From assembly GCF_009604375.1 (NCBI RefSeq), contig NZ_WEGH01000002.1, positions 1,760,073 to 1,824,072 on the forward strand: 64,000 nt of DNA, given 5' to 3'. Positions 25,945-34,870 of the stretch are shown one piece after another. The notes under the pieces are model-generated. The model was given only the letters and a program-made list of their open reading frames with translations. It was not told the origin of the DNA and searched no databases. Made by a program: the position numbers and the translations under genes. Each line of letters starts with the position of its first letter. Position 1 is the first letter of the stretch. This DNA is from Actinomadura macrotermitis (lineage in GTDB: Bacteria > Actinomycetota > Actinomycetes > Streptosporangiales > Streptosporangiaceae).

Positions 25945-25980
25945 AAATGATCACCCGGGACCATGCCCGGGTGGTCATTT
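25945..25980 (+). terminator. rho-independent-type terminator of the haem operon
   Basis: Arms AAATGATCACCCGGG (25945-25959) and CCCGGGTGGTCATTT (25966-25980) pair over 15 bp with a single G.U, around a 6-base loop. The arm ends in TTT and lies 14 bases after the hemB stop. Confidence 0.88.
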
Positions 25981-26071
25981 AGGACCCTTTCCGGGGGGTG
26001 CCGCCTCTCGGCCCGACCGCACCCGGCATCATCGGTGACAGGGAGCTACGGGACGACCTTTGGGGGGCGCT

Positions 26072-26719
26072 TTGCTGGCTGTCTCGGGGAACAAACGGCA
26101 GCGGCGCGAGCAGCGCGAGCGCATGGCCGCCGCCGCGCGGGGCTACGCCGCGCTCGGCTGGCCGTGCACGACGGGCGCGCAGACGGGCGCCGACCGGGCC
26201 TGCTCGTGCGACCGGGTCGGCTGTCCCGACCCCGGCGCGCATCCGGTGTCGGGCGCGTGGGCGCTGCAGGCCAGCGTGGACACCCGTGTGCTGGGGGAGC
26301 AGTGGGCCAAACGGCCCGGCGCGAACATCATCCTGCCGACCGGCCGCGTCTTCGACGTGTTCGACGTGCCCGCCGCCGCCGGGGAGCTCGCGCTGGCGCG
26401 GATCGCCGCGGAGGGGCTGCCGGTCGGGCCCGTCGCGAACCTGGCGAACGAGCGGCACCTGTTCTTCGTCGCCACCCGCGGCGCCCCCGTCGACGAGGAC
26501 GAGTGGTGGTCCTGCCACCTGGACTGCTCGCCCGAGTCCGTCGTGGAGACGCCCGGCATGCGCTGGCACTGCCGCGACAGCTACGTGGTGGCGCCGCCGT
26601 CGGTGCTGCCGCACGGCCGCGCGGTCACCTGGATCCACCCGCCGGACGGCCGGCGGCTGCCGGACCCGCTGCGGCTCCTGGAGGTCCTGTCCGACAGCTG
26701 CGAGGCGATCCTGTCCTAG
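26072..26719 (+). CDS. bifunctional DNA primase/polymerase-domain protein
   Basis: A 215-residue protein resembling actinobacterial stand-alone prim-pol N-terminal-domain proteins. It shows the zinc/cysteine segment TGADRACSCDRVGCPDPGAHP, then GANIILPTGRVFDVFDVP and a C-terminal YVVAPPSVLPHGRAVTWIHPP. The canonical Asp-x-Asp polymerase residues appear as DVFDVP, so catalytic competence is uncertain. TTG 26072 is chosen because GGGGGGCGC precedes it closely. Its stop shares CTAG with the convergent pseudokinase gene. Probably a house-keeping or regulatory protein rather than a phage relic. Confidence 0.72.
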   Translation: MLAVSGNKRQRREQRERMAAAARGYAALGWPCTTGAQTGADRACSCDRVGCPDPGAHPVSGAWALQASVDTRVLGEQWAKRPGANIILPTGRVFDVFDVPAAAGELALARIAAEGLPVGPVANLANERHLFFVATRGAPVDEDEWWSCHLDCSPESVVETPGMRWHCRDSYVVAPPSVLPHGRAVTWIHPPDGRRLPDPLRLLEVLSDSCEAILS

Positions 26720-28356
26720 GCCTTGGGGGCCGTGATGACCTTGCGGCCCCAGGTGGAGTAGGTCGTGGTCAGCGTCTGCGGCTTCGCCCCCGCCACCTTG
26801 ATCACCAGGTGCACCGGGCGGGCCGCCTTGTCCAGCCGGAACGTGTAGCTGACCTGGCCGGCCCCGGCGAACAAGGGGGCGGCGTCGCCCAGCCGGTCGG
26901 CCGCGGCGGTGCCCTGGTAGAGCGTCCCGTTCTTCTTGAACGCGGTGCTGGCGCGCAGCAGCGCCGGCACGTTCGCGACGGCCGACGCCTGCCGGACCTG
27001 GGCCGCCAGGCCCGGGTAGCCGCGCGCGGCGGCGTCGGCGGGCAGCCTGCGCCAGCCTTTGCCCGCCTGGAGGTAGACGGCGTCGCGGATCGCGACGGCC
27101 CGGGTGGCCTTGCGGGTGTCCCCGGCGCCCGACACCGACATGGAGTAGGCGGCGGGGCCGTCGCCGGCCAGGCCGAAGGAGCCGCGCGCGGAGAGCGGGC
27201 CGGCGCCGCCGGCGCGGCGGAAGCTGAACTTGGCGCCCGGGGCGCGGGTGAGGGCGGCGTCGACGCGGTCGGCGAGGGCGCGGGCGCCCGCCTGCGCCGG
27301 GTCGGCGGTCGGCACCGGCTGCGGGGAGCCGGAGGTGGTCGGGTGCGGCGGGTCGTCGGCCTTGTCCTTGCCGAGCACGGTGGCGGCGGCCGCGACCCCG
27401 CCGCCGATCGCCAGCACCGCCACGACCGCGACGAGCGGCTTGGCCTTGCTGCGCTTGCCCTGGCGGGCCGGGACGACGGCGTTGCGGCCCGACGAGCGCG
27501 CCGGGCGCGGCTCGGGCGCCGCGGCGGCCTGCCCGGCCAGCTCGGTGATGCGCTCGCGGCCCTGCGCCTCCCAGGACGGCCCGTAGGCGGCGACGGCGGC
27601 GTCCTCCACCGCGCCGAGGAACTCCGCGGCGCTCGCCGGGCGCTGCTCCGGGTCCTTGGCCAGGCCCGCGGCGATCAGGTCGCGCAGCGGGCCGGGGACG
27701 GCCTCGACCGGGATCGGCGCCTCGCGGTGCGACTTGGCGACGCCGCGCCCGGTGTAGGGGGGCCGCCCGGTGAGGCACTCGAAGAACATCGCGGTGGCGG
27801 CGTACAGGTCGCTGCGCGCGCTGATCGGCGCGCCGTCCCACAGCTCGGGCGCGGCGTAGGCCGAGCCGGCCTGCGCCTCGGTGCCGGGCGGGGCGAGCGA
27901 GAAGTCGGTGAGCCGGGCGTTGCCCTTGGCGTCGATGAGGACGTTGCAGGGCCGCAGCGACCCGTGCAGGACCTCCAGCTCGTGCGCGGCGGCCAGGCCG
28001 AGCAGCGTGCCGCCGAACAGCGACAGCGCGGCCAGCGGCCCGGTCGGGCCCTGCGCGGCCAGCACCCGCCGCAGCGTCACCCCGTCGACGCGCTCCATCA
28101 CGATCGCGGTGCCCTGCGGCACCTCGACCAGGTCGAAGAAGTCGACCACGTTGGGGTCCTCGAGCTGCGAGAGCCGCCGCGCGACCGCGCGGAACCGCGA
28201 CAGGTAGGCCTCGTCCCCGTCCAGGCGGGGGTCGAGGTACTTGATGGCGACCTTGGTCTGGGTGACGTCGTCGACGGCGAGGATCACTTTGCCGATGACG
28301 CCGCCGCCCAGGTCCTGTTCCTGCGTGAAGCCCGGAACCGTCCAGCCGTTGACCAC
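26716..28356 (-). CDS. membrane Ser/Thr kinase homologue, predicted pseudokinase
   Basis: A 546-residue receptor-like protein. The N-terminal kinase fold (about 1-270) keeps the VAIK lysine (KVAIKYL) and APE motif (AAPELWDG). The catalytic loop is HGSLRPCN instead of HRDxKPxN, and DFG is DFS. Loss of the catalytic Asp predicts no phosphotransfer. A basic stretch, one transmembrane helix (PLVAVVAVLAIGGGVAAAATVLG) and an extracellular domain of about 200 residues with a LolA/LppX-like beta pattern follow. GTG 28356 has GGAAGGG upstream. It is head-to-head with hemL; the 155-base gap contains the inverted repeat CCGTGC-N5-GCACGG (28416-28432). Confidence 0.8.
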   Translation of the reverse strand: MVNGWTVPGFTQEQDLGGGVIGKVILAVDDVTQTKVAIKYLDPRLDGDEAYLSRFRAVARRLSQLEDPNVVDFFDLVEVPQGTAIVMERVDGVTLRRVLAAQGPTGPLAALSLFGGTLLGLAAAHELEVLHGSLRPCNVLIDAKGNARLTDFSLAPPGTEAQAGSAYAAPELWDGAPISARSDLYAATAMFFECLTGRPPYTGRGVAKSHREAPIPVEAVPGPLRDLIAAGLAKDPEQRPASAAEFLGAVEDAAVAAYGPSWEAQGRERITELAGQAAAAPEPRPARSSGRNAVVPARQGKRSKAKPLVAVVAVLAIGGGVAAAATVLGKDKADDPPHPTTSGSPQPVPTADPAQAGARALADRVDAALTRAPGAKFSFRRAGGAGPLSARGSFGLAGDGPAAYSMSVSGAGDTRKATRAVAIRDAVYLQAGKGWRRLPADAAARGYPGLAAQVRQASAVANVPALLRASTAFKKNGTLYQGTAAADRLGDAAPLFAGAGQVSYTFRLDKAARPVHLVIKVAGAKPQTLTTTYSTWGRKVITAPKA

Positions 28357-28511
28357 GTGCGAGCATCCCTTCCGATACGGCCGGCGCCGATGCACCACAC
28401 AGTATTGATCATTTCCCGTGCGACGTGCACGGAAGTCACTTTGCTGGAATACCGGCCCGTAGCAGGCGTGGTCAAGGGCAGTGTCCGAAATGCAACTGTC
28501 AGACTGGTGCG

Positions 28512-29813
28512 GTGAGCGACTACGAAGTGTCCCAGCAGCTGTTCGACCGGGCGAACCAGGTGGTCCCGGGCGGGGTCAACTCGCCGGTGCGGGCGTTCCG
28601 CGCCGTGGGCGGGACGCCCCGCTTCATCACCTCGGCGCGCGGCCCCTACCTCACCGACGCCGACGGCAACGAGTACGTCGACCTGATCTGCTCGTGGGGC
28701 CCGATGATCCTCGGGCACGCGCACCCGGCGGTGGTGGCGGCGGTGCGCGAGGCGGCCGGGCGCGGCACGTCCTACGGCGCGCCGACGCCGGGCGAGGTGG
28801 AGCTCGCCGAGGAGATCGTGGCGCGCACGCCGGTGCAGCAGGTGCGGCTGGTCAACTCCGGCACCGAGGCGACCATGTCGGCGATCCGGCTGGCCCGCGG
28901 CTTCACCGGCCGCTCCAAGATCGTCAAGTTCGCGGGCTGCTACCACGGGCACGTGGACTCGCTGCTCGCCGCCGCCGGGTCCGGGGTGGCCACGCTCGCG
29001 CTGCCCGACACCCCGGGCGTGACCGGCGCGACGACGGCCGACACGATCGTGCTGCCCTACAACGACGTCGCCGCGATCGAGCAGGCGTTCGCCGAGTTCG
29101 GCCACGACATCGCCTGCGTGATCACCGAGGCGGTGCCGTGCAACATGGGCGTGGTGCCGCCGCTGCCGGACTTCAACGCGCTGCTGAAGCGCCTGTGCGA
29201 GCGCGGCGGGGCGCTGCTGGTCATCGACGAGGTGCTCACCGGGTTCCGCGCGTCGGCGTCGGGCTGGTACGGGATCGAGGGCGTGCCGGGCGACCTGATG
29301 ACGTTCGGCAAGGTGATGGGCGGCGGGCTGCCGGCCGCGGCGTTCGGCGGCCGCGCGGACGTGATGGGCCACCTGGCGCCCGCCGGGCCCGTCTACCAGG
29401 CGGGCACCCTGTCGGGGAACCCGCTGGCCACCGCGGCGGGCCTGGCGACGCTGCGCAATGCCGATGCCGCCGTGTACGAGGCGATCGACCGGGCCGCGGC
29501 GATCGTGTCGCAGGCGGCGTCGGAGGCGCTGGCCAAGGAAGGCGTCCCGCACCGGCTGCAGAACGCCGGCAACCTGTTCTCGATCTTCTTCACGGACGAG
29601 CCCGTCGGCGACTTCGCGGCGGCGCAGCGCCAGCACGTCCAGGCCTACGCGGCGTTCTTCCACACGGCGCTGGAGCACGGCGTGTACCTGCCGCCGTCGG
29701 CCTACGAGGTGTGGTTCCTGTCGGCCGCGCACGACGACGCGGCGCTGGAGCGGGTCGTGGCGGCGATGCCGCACGCCGCCCGCGCCGCCGCGCAGGCGTC
29801 GACCTCGGCGTAG
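28512..29813 (+). CDS. hemL: glutamate-1-semialdehyde 2,1-aminomutase
   Basis: A 433-residue PLP enzyme converting glutamate-1-semialdehyde to 5-aminolevulinate. Signature segments: GGVNSPVRAF, LICSWGPMILGHAHP, the cofactor region NSGTEATMSAIRLARG, VIDEVLTGFR, and the Schiff-base lysine in TFGKVMGGGLP. GTG 28512 is used; CAGACT lies 6 bases upstream, suggesting a leaderless start. It sits apart from the rex-hem operon but completes the C5 pathway in this window. Confidence 0.95.
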   Translation: MSDYEVSQQLFDRANQVVPGGVNSPVRAFRAVGGTPRFITSARGPYLTDADGNEYVDLICSWGPMILGHAHPAVVAAVREAAGRGTSYGAPTPGEVELAEEIVARTPVQQVRLVNSGTEATMSAIRLARGFTGRSKIVKFAGCYHGHVDSLLAAAGSGVATLALPDTPGVTGATTADTIVLPYNDVAAIEQAFAEFGHDIACVITEAVPCNMGVVPPLPDFNALLKRLCERGGALLVIDEVLTGFRASASGWYGIEGVPGDLMTFGKVMGGGLPAAAFGGRADVMGHLAPAGPVYQAGTLSGNPLATAAGLATLRNADAAVYEAIDRAAAIVSQAASEALAKEGVPHRLQNAGNLFSIFFTDEPVGDFAAAQRQHVQAYAAFFHTALEHGVYLPPSAYEVWFLSAAHDDAALERVVAAMPHAARAAAQASTSA

Positions 29814-30637
29814 AGGGCCCGGTAGGCGGCCATGGCCCGGCGGACGGTCTCGCGGCGCGGCGCGCGCAGCGGTGCCCGGACCGCCGGGTCGTCGATCAGG
29901 CCGAGCTCGGCCAGGCACGCCTTCAGCACGGCGGGCGACGGCTCGGCGAACAGCGCGTCCACCAGCGGCAGCAGCGCGTTGTGCGTGGCCAGGTCCAGGC
30001 CGGCGCAGGCGGCGGGGGCCAGGCACGCGGTCGCCGAGATCGCGCCGGCGGCGCCGAGCCGCAGCATCGGGTAGGTGTAGGCGTCGTCGCCGCACAGCAC
30101 CGGCCGCCCGGAGGCCAGCAGGGCCAGGGTGTCGGCGTCGATGGCGCCGGGGCAGTGCTTCATCGAGGTCACGCAGTCCAGGTCGAGCAGCCGCAGCAGC
30201 GTGTCGAGGTGGAGCTGCTTCCCGGTCCGGTAGGGGATGTTGTAGGGCAGCAGCGGCACGTCGACGGCCGCGCCGACGGCCTGGAAGTGCTCGACGACGC
30301 CCTCGTCGGACGGCCGCAGGTAGTAGGGGACGACGACGAGCAGCGCGTCGGCCATGGGCGCGCGCTCGCGGGCCTGCCGCACGGTGTCGTCCGTGCCCAT
30401 CGTCCCGGCGCCGACGGTCAGCGGCACGCCCCGGTCGATGGTGACGGCGCGGCACACCTCCAGCACGGTGCGCTGCTCGGCCGCGCTCAGCAGCGCGGCC
30501 TCGCCGGTGGTGGCGAGCGCGACGAGCCCGGCGGCGCCGTGGTCCAGGACGTGCCCGGCGAGCCGTGCCAGGGACGCGGCGTCCACCGCGCCGGCGGCGG
30601 TGAACGGGGTGATCAGGGAGACGTGGACACCGTGCAC
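29702..30637 (-). CDS. DapA-family lyase (dihydrodipicolinate synthase-like)
   Basis: A 311-residue TIM-barrel class I aldolase. Catalytic residues of the family are visible: ATTGEAA (tandem Thr), LPYNIPYRTG (Tyr) and the Schiff-base lysine in SMKHCPG. Its last 35 or so residues are read antisense to the end of hemL (112-base overlap) and look low in complexity, so the fold probably ends near AYRALYAEV. Start is GTG 30637 (GAGG 8 bases upstream) or GTG 30646, which overlaps the EamA stop. Next to an EamA exporter and a LysR gene it is more likely catabolic or specialised than the lysine-pathway enzyme. Confidence 0.83.
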   Translation of the reverse strand: MHGVHVSLITPFTAAGAVDAASLARLAGHVLDHGAAGLVALATTGEAALLSAAEQRTVLEVCRAVTIDRGVPLTVGAGTMGTDDTVRQARERAPMADALLVVVPYYLRPSDEGVVEHFQAVGAAVDVPLLPYNIPYRTGKQLHLDTLLRLLDLDCVTSMKHCPGAIDADTLALLASGRPVLCGDDAYTYPMLRLGAAGAISATACLAPAACAGLDLATHNALLPLVDALFAEPSPAVLKACLAELGLIDDPAVRAPLRAPRRETVRRAMAAYRALYAEVDACAAARAACGIAATTRSSAASSCAADRNHTS

Positions 30638-30642
30638 GGAGG

Positions 30643-31569
30643 TCACCTCGTGGGTTCGAGCAGGGGCTCGGTCAGGGGGACGGGGACGGGGCGGGTGGGC
30701 AGCCGCAGCCCGCTGAGGGCGACGCCGCCGACGATCAGCGCGGCGGCCGTCAGCCGCAGCGCGCCGACGTGCTCGCCGAGCACGACCACGGCCGAGGCCA
30801 GCCCGAACGGCGGGACGAGCAGCGAGTACATGCCGACCGTCCCGGCGGGGTAGCGGCGCATCAGCCAGCCCCAGGCGCCGAAGCCGACCAGCGTGGAGAC
30901 GTAGGCGATGTAGGCCAGCGAGCCGGCGCCCGCCCAGGTGACGTGGTGGACGGCCCACGGGATCGCGCCGGGCCCCTCGAAGGCCAGCGAGAGGGCGAGC
31001 AGCGGCAGGATCGGCACCAGCGACATCCAGACCATGAACCCGAAGGCGTCCACGGGCGCGCCGGCGGTCTCGTTCATCCGCCGCATCCCGACGTTGGCGA
31101 GCGCCCACATCGCGGCGGCGCCGACGCAGAGCAGGAACGCCAGGACGGGCCCGCCGCGCCCGCCGGACTGGGCGGCGCCGAGCAGCGCCACCCCGCCGAA
31201 CGCCACCGCCATGCCGGCGGCGCGCATGACGGTCAGCCGCTCGCGCAGGAACAGCCCGGCGAACAGGGCGGTGAACAGGGCCTGCGTCTGCAGCAGCACC
31301 GACGACAGGCCCGCGGGCATGCCGAGGTGCATGCCGATGAACAGCAGGCCGAACTGGCCGACGCCGAGCGGCAGGCCGATCAGCGCGAGCCAGCGCCACC
31401 CGACCGGCGGGCGGCGGACGAAGAACACCGCGGGCAGCGCGGCGGCGGCGAAGCGCAGCGCGGCGAACAGCAGCGGCGGGAAGCTCTCCAGGCCGACCTT
31501 GATCGGCACGAAGTTGAAGCCCCAGATCGCGGCGATGAAGGTGGCGAGCAGGACGTGGCGCAGACGCAT
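30643..31569 (-). CDS. EamA/DMT-family transporter
   Basis: A 308-residue inner-membrane protein with ten predicted helices in two EamA repeats, as in the drug/metabolite transporters (RhaT/YdcZ type). The first repeat starts VLLATFIAAIWGFNFVPIKVGL; the second has FGAWGWLMRRYPAG. It overlaps the DapA-like gene by GTGA or by a short gap, so they form an operon. A promoter-like TTGTCA-N18-TAAATA is present on the minus strand. The divergent LysR gene probably controls it. Confidence 0.9.
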   Translation of the reverse strand: MRLRHVLLATFIAAIWGFNFVPIKVGLESFPPLLFAALRFAAAALPAVFFVRRPPVGWRWLALIGLPLGVGQFGLLFIGMHLGMPAGLSSVLLQTQALFTALFAGLFLRERLTVMRAAGMAVAFGGVALLGAAQSGGRGGPVLAFLLCVGAAAMWALANVGMRRMNETAGAPVDAFGFMVWMSLVPILPLLALSLAFEGPGAIPWAVHHVTWAGAGSLAYIAYVSTLVGFGAWGWLMRRYPAGTVGMYSLLVPPFGLASAVVVLGEHVGALRLTAAALIVGGVALSGLRLPTRPVPVPLTEPLLEPTR

Positions 31570-31641
31570 GCGCCCATCGTCGGCCCGCCCTATATTTAGG
31601 ACAAGCTAGAAGTTCTTGACAAAACGTTTTAGAGTTGCTTC

Positions 31642-32526
31642 ATGCTGGATCTGGAACGGCTCCGCGCCCTGCACTCGGTGGCCACCTACGGCTCGGTCAG
31701 CGCCGCCGCCGACGTGCTGCACGTGACCACCTCGGCGGTCTCCCAGCAGCTGGCCAAGCTGGAACGCGAGACCGGCCAGAAGCTGCTGGAGCGCAACGGC
31801 CGCGGCGTCCGCCTCACCGACGCCGCCGAGCTGCTCGTCACGCACGCCGACAACATCCTGGCACTCGTCGAGCGCGCCCAGGCCGACCTGGAGGCGCACC
31901 GCGGCGCGGTCGTCGGCCAGTTCACCATGGGCGCCTTCCCCACCTCGATCCGCGGCCTGCTGCCGCCCGCGCTCGGCGCCCTGCGCACGGCCCACCCCGA
32001 CCTGCGGGTGCAGGTCCAGGAGCTGGACCCGATGCAGAGCATGCCGCTGGTGGCGCGCGGCGACCTGGACATGGCCATCGTCCAGGACTGGAACAACCAG
32101 CCGCTGCCGCACCCCGAGGGCCTGCAGCACGGCTTCATCTGCGACGACGTCGCCGACGTGGCGCTGCCCCCGGGCCACCCGCTGGCCGGCCGCGACGAGA
32201 TCGACATCAAGGAGCTGGCGGGCGACCCGTGGATCAGCTCCTCGACCGACAGCGTCTGCTGCGCCTGGCTGATCCAGACGCTGCGCGGGTGCGAGGCCGA
32301 GCCGCGCATCGACCACATGGCCTACGAGATCCCCACCCAGCTGTCGCTGGTCGCGGCCGGGCTCGGCAGCGCGATCCTGCCCCGTCTCGGCCGCTGCGAC
32401 GTGCCGCCGGAGGTGGTGGTGGTGCCGCTGAAGCCCGCCCTCACCCGCCGCGTCTACGCCGTCTGGCGCGAGGAGGCGGCCCGCCGCCCGGCCATCCGCG
32501 CCGTCCTGGCCGCCCTGCGCGGCTGA
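31642..32526 (+). CDS. LysR-family transcriptional regulator
   Basis: A 294-residue LysR regulator. The N-terminal winged helix-turn-helix (1-62) reads LHSVATYGSVSAAADVLHVTTSAVSQQLAKLE, followed by the substrate-binding domain (about 90-290). TAGAGT lies 6 bases before ATG 31642, so the mRNA is probably leaderless. The 72-base divergent region with the EamA gene is AT-rich for this genome and contains short symmetries (AAAACGTTTT; AGAAGTTCT) where LysR could bind. Confidence 0.92.
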   Translation: MLDLERLRALHSVATYGSVSAAADVLHVTTSAVSQQLAKLERETGQKLLERNGRGVRLTDAAELLVTHADNILALVERAQADLEAHRGAVVGQFTMGAFPTSIRGLLPPALGALRTAHPDLRVQVQELDPMQSMPLVARGDLDMAIVQDWNNQPLPHPEGLQHGFICDDVADVALPPGHPLAGRDEIDIKELAGDPWISSSTDSVCCAWLIQTLRGCEAEPRIDHMAYEIPTQLSLVAAGLGSAILPRLGRCDVPPEVVVVPLKPALTRRVYAVWREEAARRPAIRAVLAALRG

Positions 32527-32549
32527 TCATGGGGCGGTAGCGTCCCCCC

Positions 32550-34259
32550 GTGACCGACTGGCGGATATCGGGCTTCACGGAGATGAAGCGGCTCGGGGCG
32601 GGCGCGCAGGGGCACGTGGCGCTGGCCCGCCACGACGCGTCCGGGGCGCTCGTGGCGGTCAAGTACCTGCCGGCGGGCGCGTCCGAGGAGGAGCGCGCGC
32701 GGATGCGGCACGAGGCGCGGATGCTCGCCCAGGTCGACAGCCCGCACGTCGCCCGCCTCTACCGGATGGTGGAGGGCGACGGGGGCGCCGCGATCGTGAT
32801 GGAGGCGATCGACGGCGTCTCCCTGAAGGAGCTGCTCGAACGCACCGGCGCGCTCGGCCCGGAGGCGTCCCTGGCGGTGCTGAAGGGCTCCCTGCTCGGC
32901 CTGGCCGCCGCGCACGCCGTCGGGGTGGTGCACCGCGACTTCAAGCCCGCCAACGTGATGGTCCCGGCGGACGGCGGCAGCAGGCTCGTCGACTTCGGCA
33001 TCGCCGTCCCGGCCGGGCAGGCCTCGGGCGGCGCCGGGACGCCGTTCTACATGGCGCCCGAGCAGTGGACCCGGCGGACCGCCACACCGGCCACCGACGT
33101 CTACGCCGCGACGTGCGTGTTCGTCGAGTGCGTGAGCGGAAGCCGCCCCTACCGGGGCGATCTCGCCGCGCTGCAGAGCGCCCACCTGACCGCGCCGGTC
33201 CCGGCGGAGGCCGTCCCGGAGCCACTGCGGCCGCTGGTGGAGCGGGGAATGGCCAAGGACCCCGCCGGACGCCCGGCGGGCGCCGCCGCGTTCGTCGCGG
33301 AGCTGGAGTCGGTCGCGGCCGGCGCGTACGGGGCCGACTGGGAGCAGCGGGGCGTGCGCGCGCTGGCCGTCTCGGCGGCGGCCCTGGCGGCGCTGTTCCC
33401 GCTCGGCGCGCTGCTCACCGCGCCGGGCGCGGGCGTCGCGGCCGGCGCGGGGAGCGCGGGCGGCGGCCTGCTGGCGACCGCGACGGGCAAGGTGGTCGCG
33501 GGGGCGGCCGTGGCGGCGCTCGTCGCGGGCGGCGCCGTGGCCGTCCGGCAGGCCGCCGGGGACGAAGAGCGGCCCCGCCCGCGCCCTTCCGCCTCCGCGG
33601 CGCTCGTCGCCGCCGTCACCCAGTGCAAGGTCACCGACTCCTCCGACCGGGACGCCACGCCGAAGGGCCGGCCGCAGCCCGTCCGGCTGCCCGCCCAGGT
33701 CCGCCTCCCGGTCGGCGCCGCGGTCTACCGGTTCGGCCCGGACATCCACCTGATCGGCGAGGCCGGCGCCGCCTGCCGGGAACTGGCGAGCAACGGTGGT
33801 GGCTTCTCGCAGATCGGCAGGGAGGGGGCGGGGAGCGTGTACCGCACCTTCCCCTTCACCAACGGCGGCATCAAAGGCGAGCTGTGTCGGCTCTTCCCGG
33901 CCTCGCCGTGGACCCGCAAAGCCGCGCCGAACCCAGCCGACTGCGACGTCGACCCGATCCAGTACCGGCAGGATCTGCAGACCGGCGTTCCCGGTCTCGA
34001 AGGGATGCTGGCCGCAGCGGGGGCTTACAACGAGAAGCCCCCGCCGTCGCCCTACGCCTCCGTGACGCTGGGCCTGGTCGGAAAGAACGGCGTCCCCAGC
34101 GAGGTGAACTGCACGATGCCGTGGGCCAAGGCGGCGATCTGCACCGCCGCGCTCACCTACTGGTTCGCCGAAGCGACGAGGGAGGACGGCATCGGCCCGG
34201 CCGACCTGGACCGGGTGGCGCGCCGGATCGCCGACGTGGTGGCCGCTTCGCGCCGCTGA
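32550..34259 (+). CDS. Ser/Thr protein kinase with C-terminal sensor-like domain
   Basis: A 569-residue kinase that looks active: glycine loop LGAGAQGHVALA, lysine in VAVKYLP, catalytic loop HRDFKPAN, DFG, and APEQW. The kinase domain (about 5-265) is followed by two Ala/Gly-rich hydrophobic stretches (about 270-295 and 310-330), then about 230 residues with several cysteines. If only one hydrophobic stretch spans the membrane the C-terminal part is extracellular; with two it is cytoplasmic. TAGCGT 6 bases before GTG 32550 suggests a leaderless start. The kinase domain is closely related to those at 43023-46561. Confidence 0.9.
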   Translation: MTDWRISGFTEMKRLGAGAQGHVALARHDASGALVAVKYLPAGASEEERARMRHEARMLAQVDSPHVARLYRMVEGDGGAAIVMEAIDGVSLKELLERTGALGPEASLAVLKGSLLGLAAAHAVGVVHRDFKPANVMVPADGGSRLVDFGIAVPAGQASGGAGTPFYMAPEQWTRRTATPATDVYAATCVFVECVSGSRPYRGDLAALQSAHLTAPVPAEAVPEPLRPLVERGMAKDPAGRPAGAAAFVAELESVAAGAYGADWEQRGVRALAVSAAALAALFPLGALLTAPGAGVAAGAGSAGGGLLATATGKVVAGAAVAALVAGGAVAVRQAAGDEERPRPRPSASAALVAAVTQCKVTDSSDRDATPKGRPQPVRLPAQVRLPVGAAVYRFGPDIHLIGEAGAACRELASNGGGFSQIGREGAGSVYRTFPFTNGGIKGELCRLFPASPWTRKAAPNPADCDVDPIQYRQDLQTGVPGLEGMLAAAGAYNEKPPPSPYASVTLGLVGKNGVPSEVNCTMPWAKAAICTAALTYWFAEATREDGIGPADLDRVARRIADVVAASRR

Positions 34260-34302
34260 CCGGCCTTCCGGCGGCCGGGCGGCTTCGGCAGACTGGGCGA
34301 TC

Positions 34303-34845
34303 ATGAAGCGTGCATGGTGGCTCCCACTGACCGGCCTGCTCCTGCTGACGGGCTGCGGCGAGACCGGCAAGCCGAAGACCGCGCCGTCGCCGTCCCCCTC
34401 GGCCTCGGCCTCGGCTCCGGCCGGTGCGGCGCCCTCGGCGTCCGCCACCGCCCAGGCCTCCGCCCCGGCCGGGGCGCCGCGCGGCCCGTACGCCGGGCAG
34501 AAGGTCCAGGGCGTGCTGAAGGCCGGGGACACGCCCAGCCGCCCGCTGTACGCCCCCGCCAAGATCGTGATCACCGATCCGGGGGAGTACGACATCGTGC
34601 GCACCGGGCCCTACACCGCGATCGAGCTGGCCTTCACCCCGAAGCTCAGCGAGTTCCGGCTCGAGAACGTGCGCGGCGCCGTCCAGCCGGTGTCCCACCC
34701 GATCACCCGGGCCCGGTTCGACGAGATCCTGGCCGGGGTGAAGGAGCAGGGGAACAAGGTCGAGGGCGGCAGCTACTGGGAGATCGAGTTCGATCAGGAC
34801 GGCCGGGTCGCCGCGGCGCACCGGCCCGCTGGGCCCAACGTCTGA
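34303..34845 (+). CDS. putative lipoprotein
   Basis: A 180-residue predicted lipoprotein: basic N-terminus, hydrophobic core and lipobox LLTGC (Cys about residue 18). A Ser/Pro/Ala-rich linker of 45 residues comes next, then a small domain (about 65-175) with no family I recognise. It lies 43 bases after the kinase gene on the same strand; ATG 34303 lacks a Shine-Dalgarno, so it may have its own promoter. Confidence 0.72.
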   Translation: MKRAWWLPLTGLLLLTGCGETGKPKTAPSPSPSASASAPAGAAPSASATAQASAPAGAPRGPYAGQKVQGVLKAGDTPSRPLYAPAKIVITDPGEYDIVRTGPYTAIELAFTPKLSEFRLENVRGAVQPVSHPITRARFDEILAGVKEQGNKVEGGSYWEIEFDQDGRVAAAHRPAGPNV

Positions 34846-34870
34846 GCGCGGCGCCTGGCAGCATGGGGGG

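Noticed and set aside
26072..26719. Prophage or plasmid primase remnant
   Set aside because: There are no neighbouring phage, integrase or plasmid genes, and similar stand-alone proteins occur in actinobacterial chromosomes; treated as a resident gene.
30640..30680. GGGTTCGAGC resembling a tRNA T-arm
   Set aside because: No acceptor, D or anticodon arms can be built around it; it lies in the coding end of the EamA gene.
34181..34200. GCGACGAGGGAGGACGG resembling the repeat loop
   Set aside because: It is in the coding sequence of the kinase (EATREDG), with no flanking stem, GGACTGAG half or tail.
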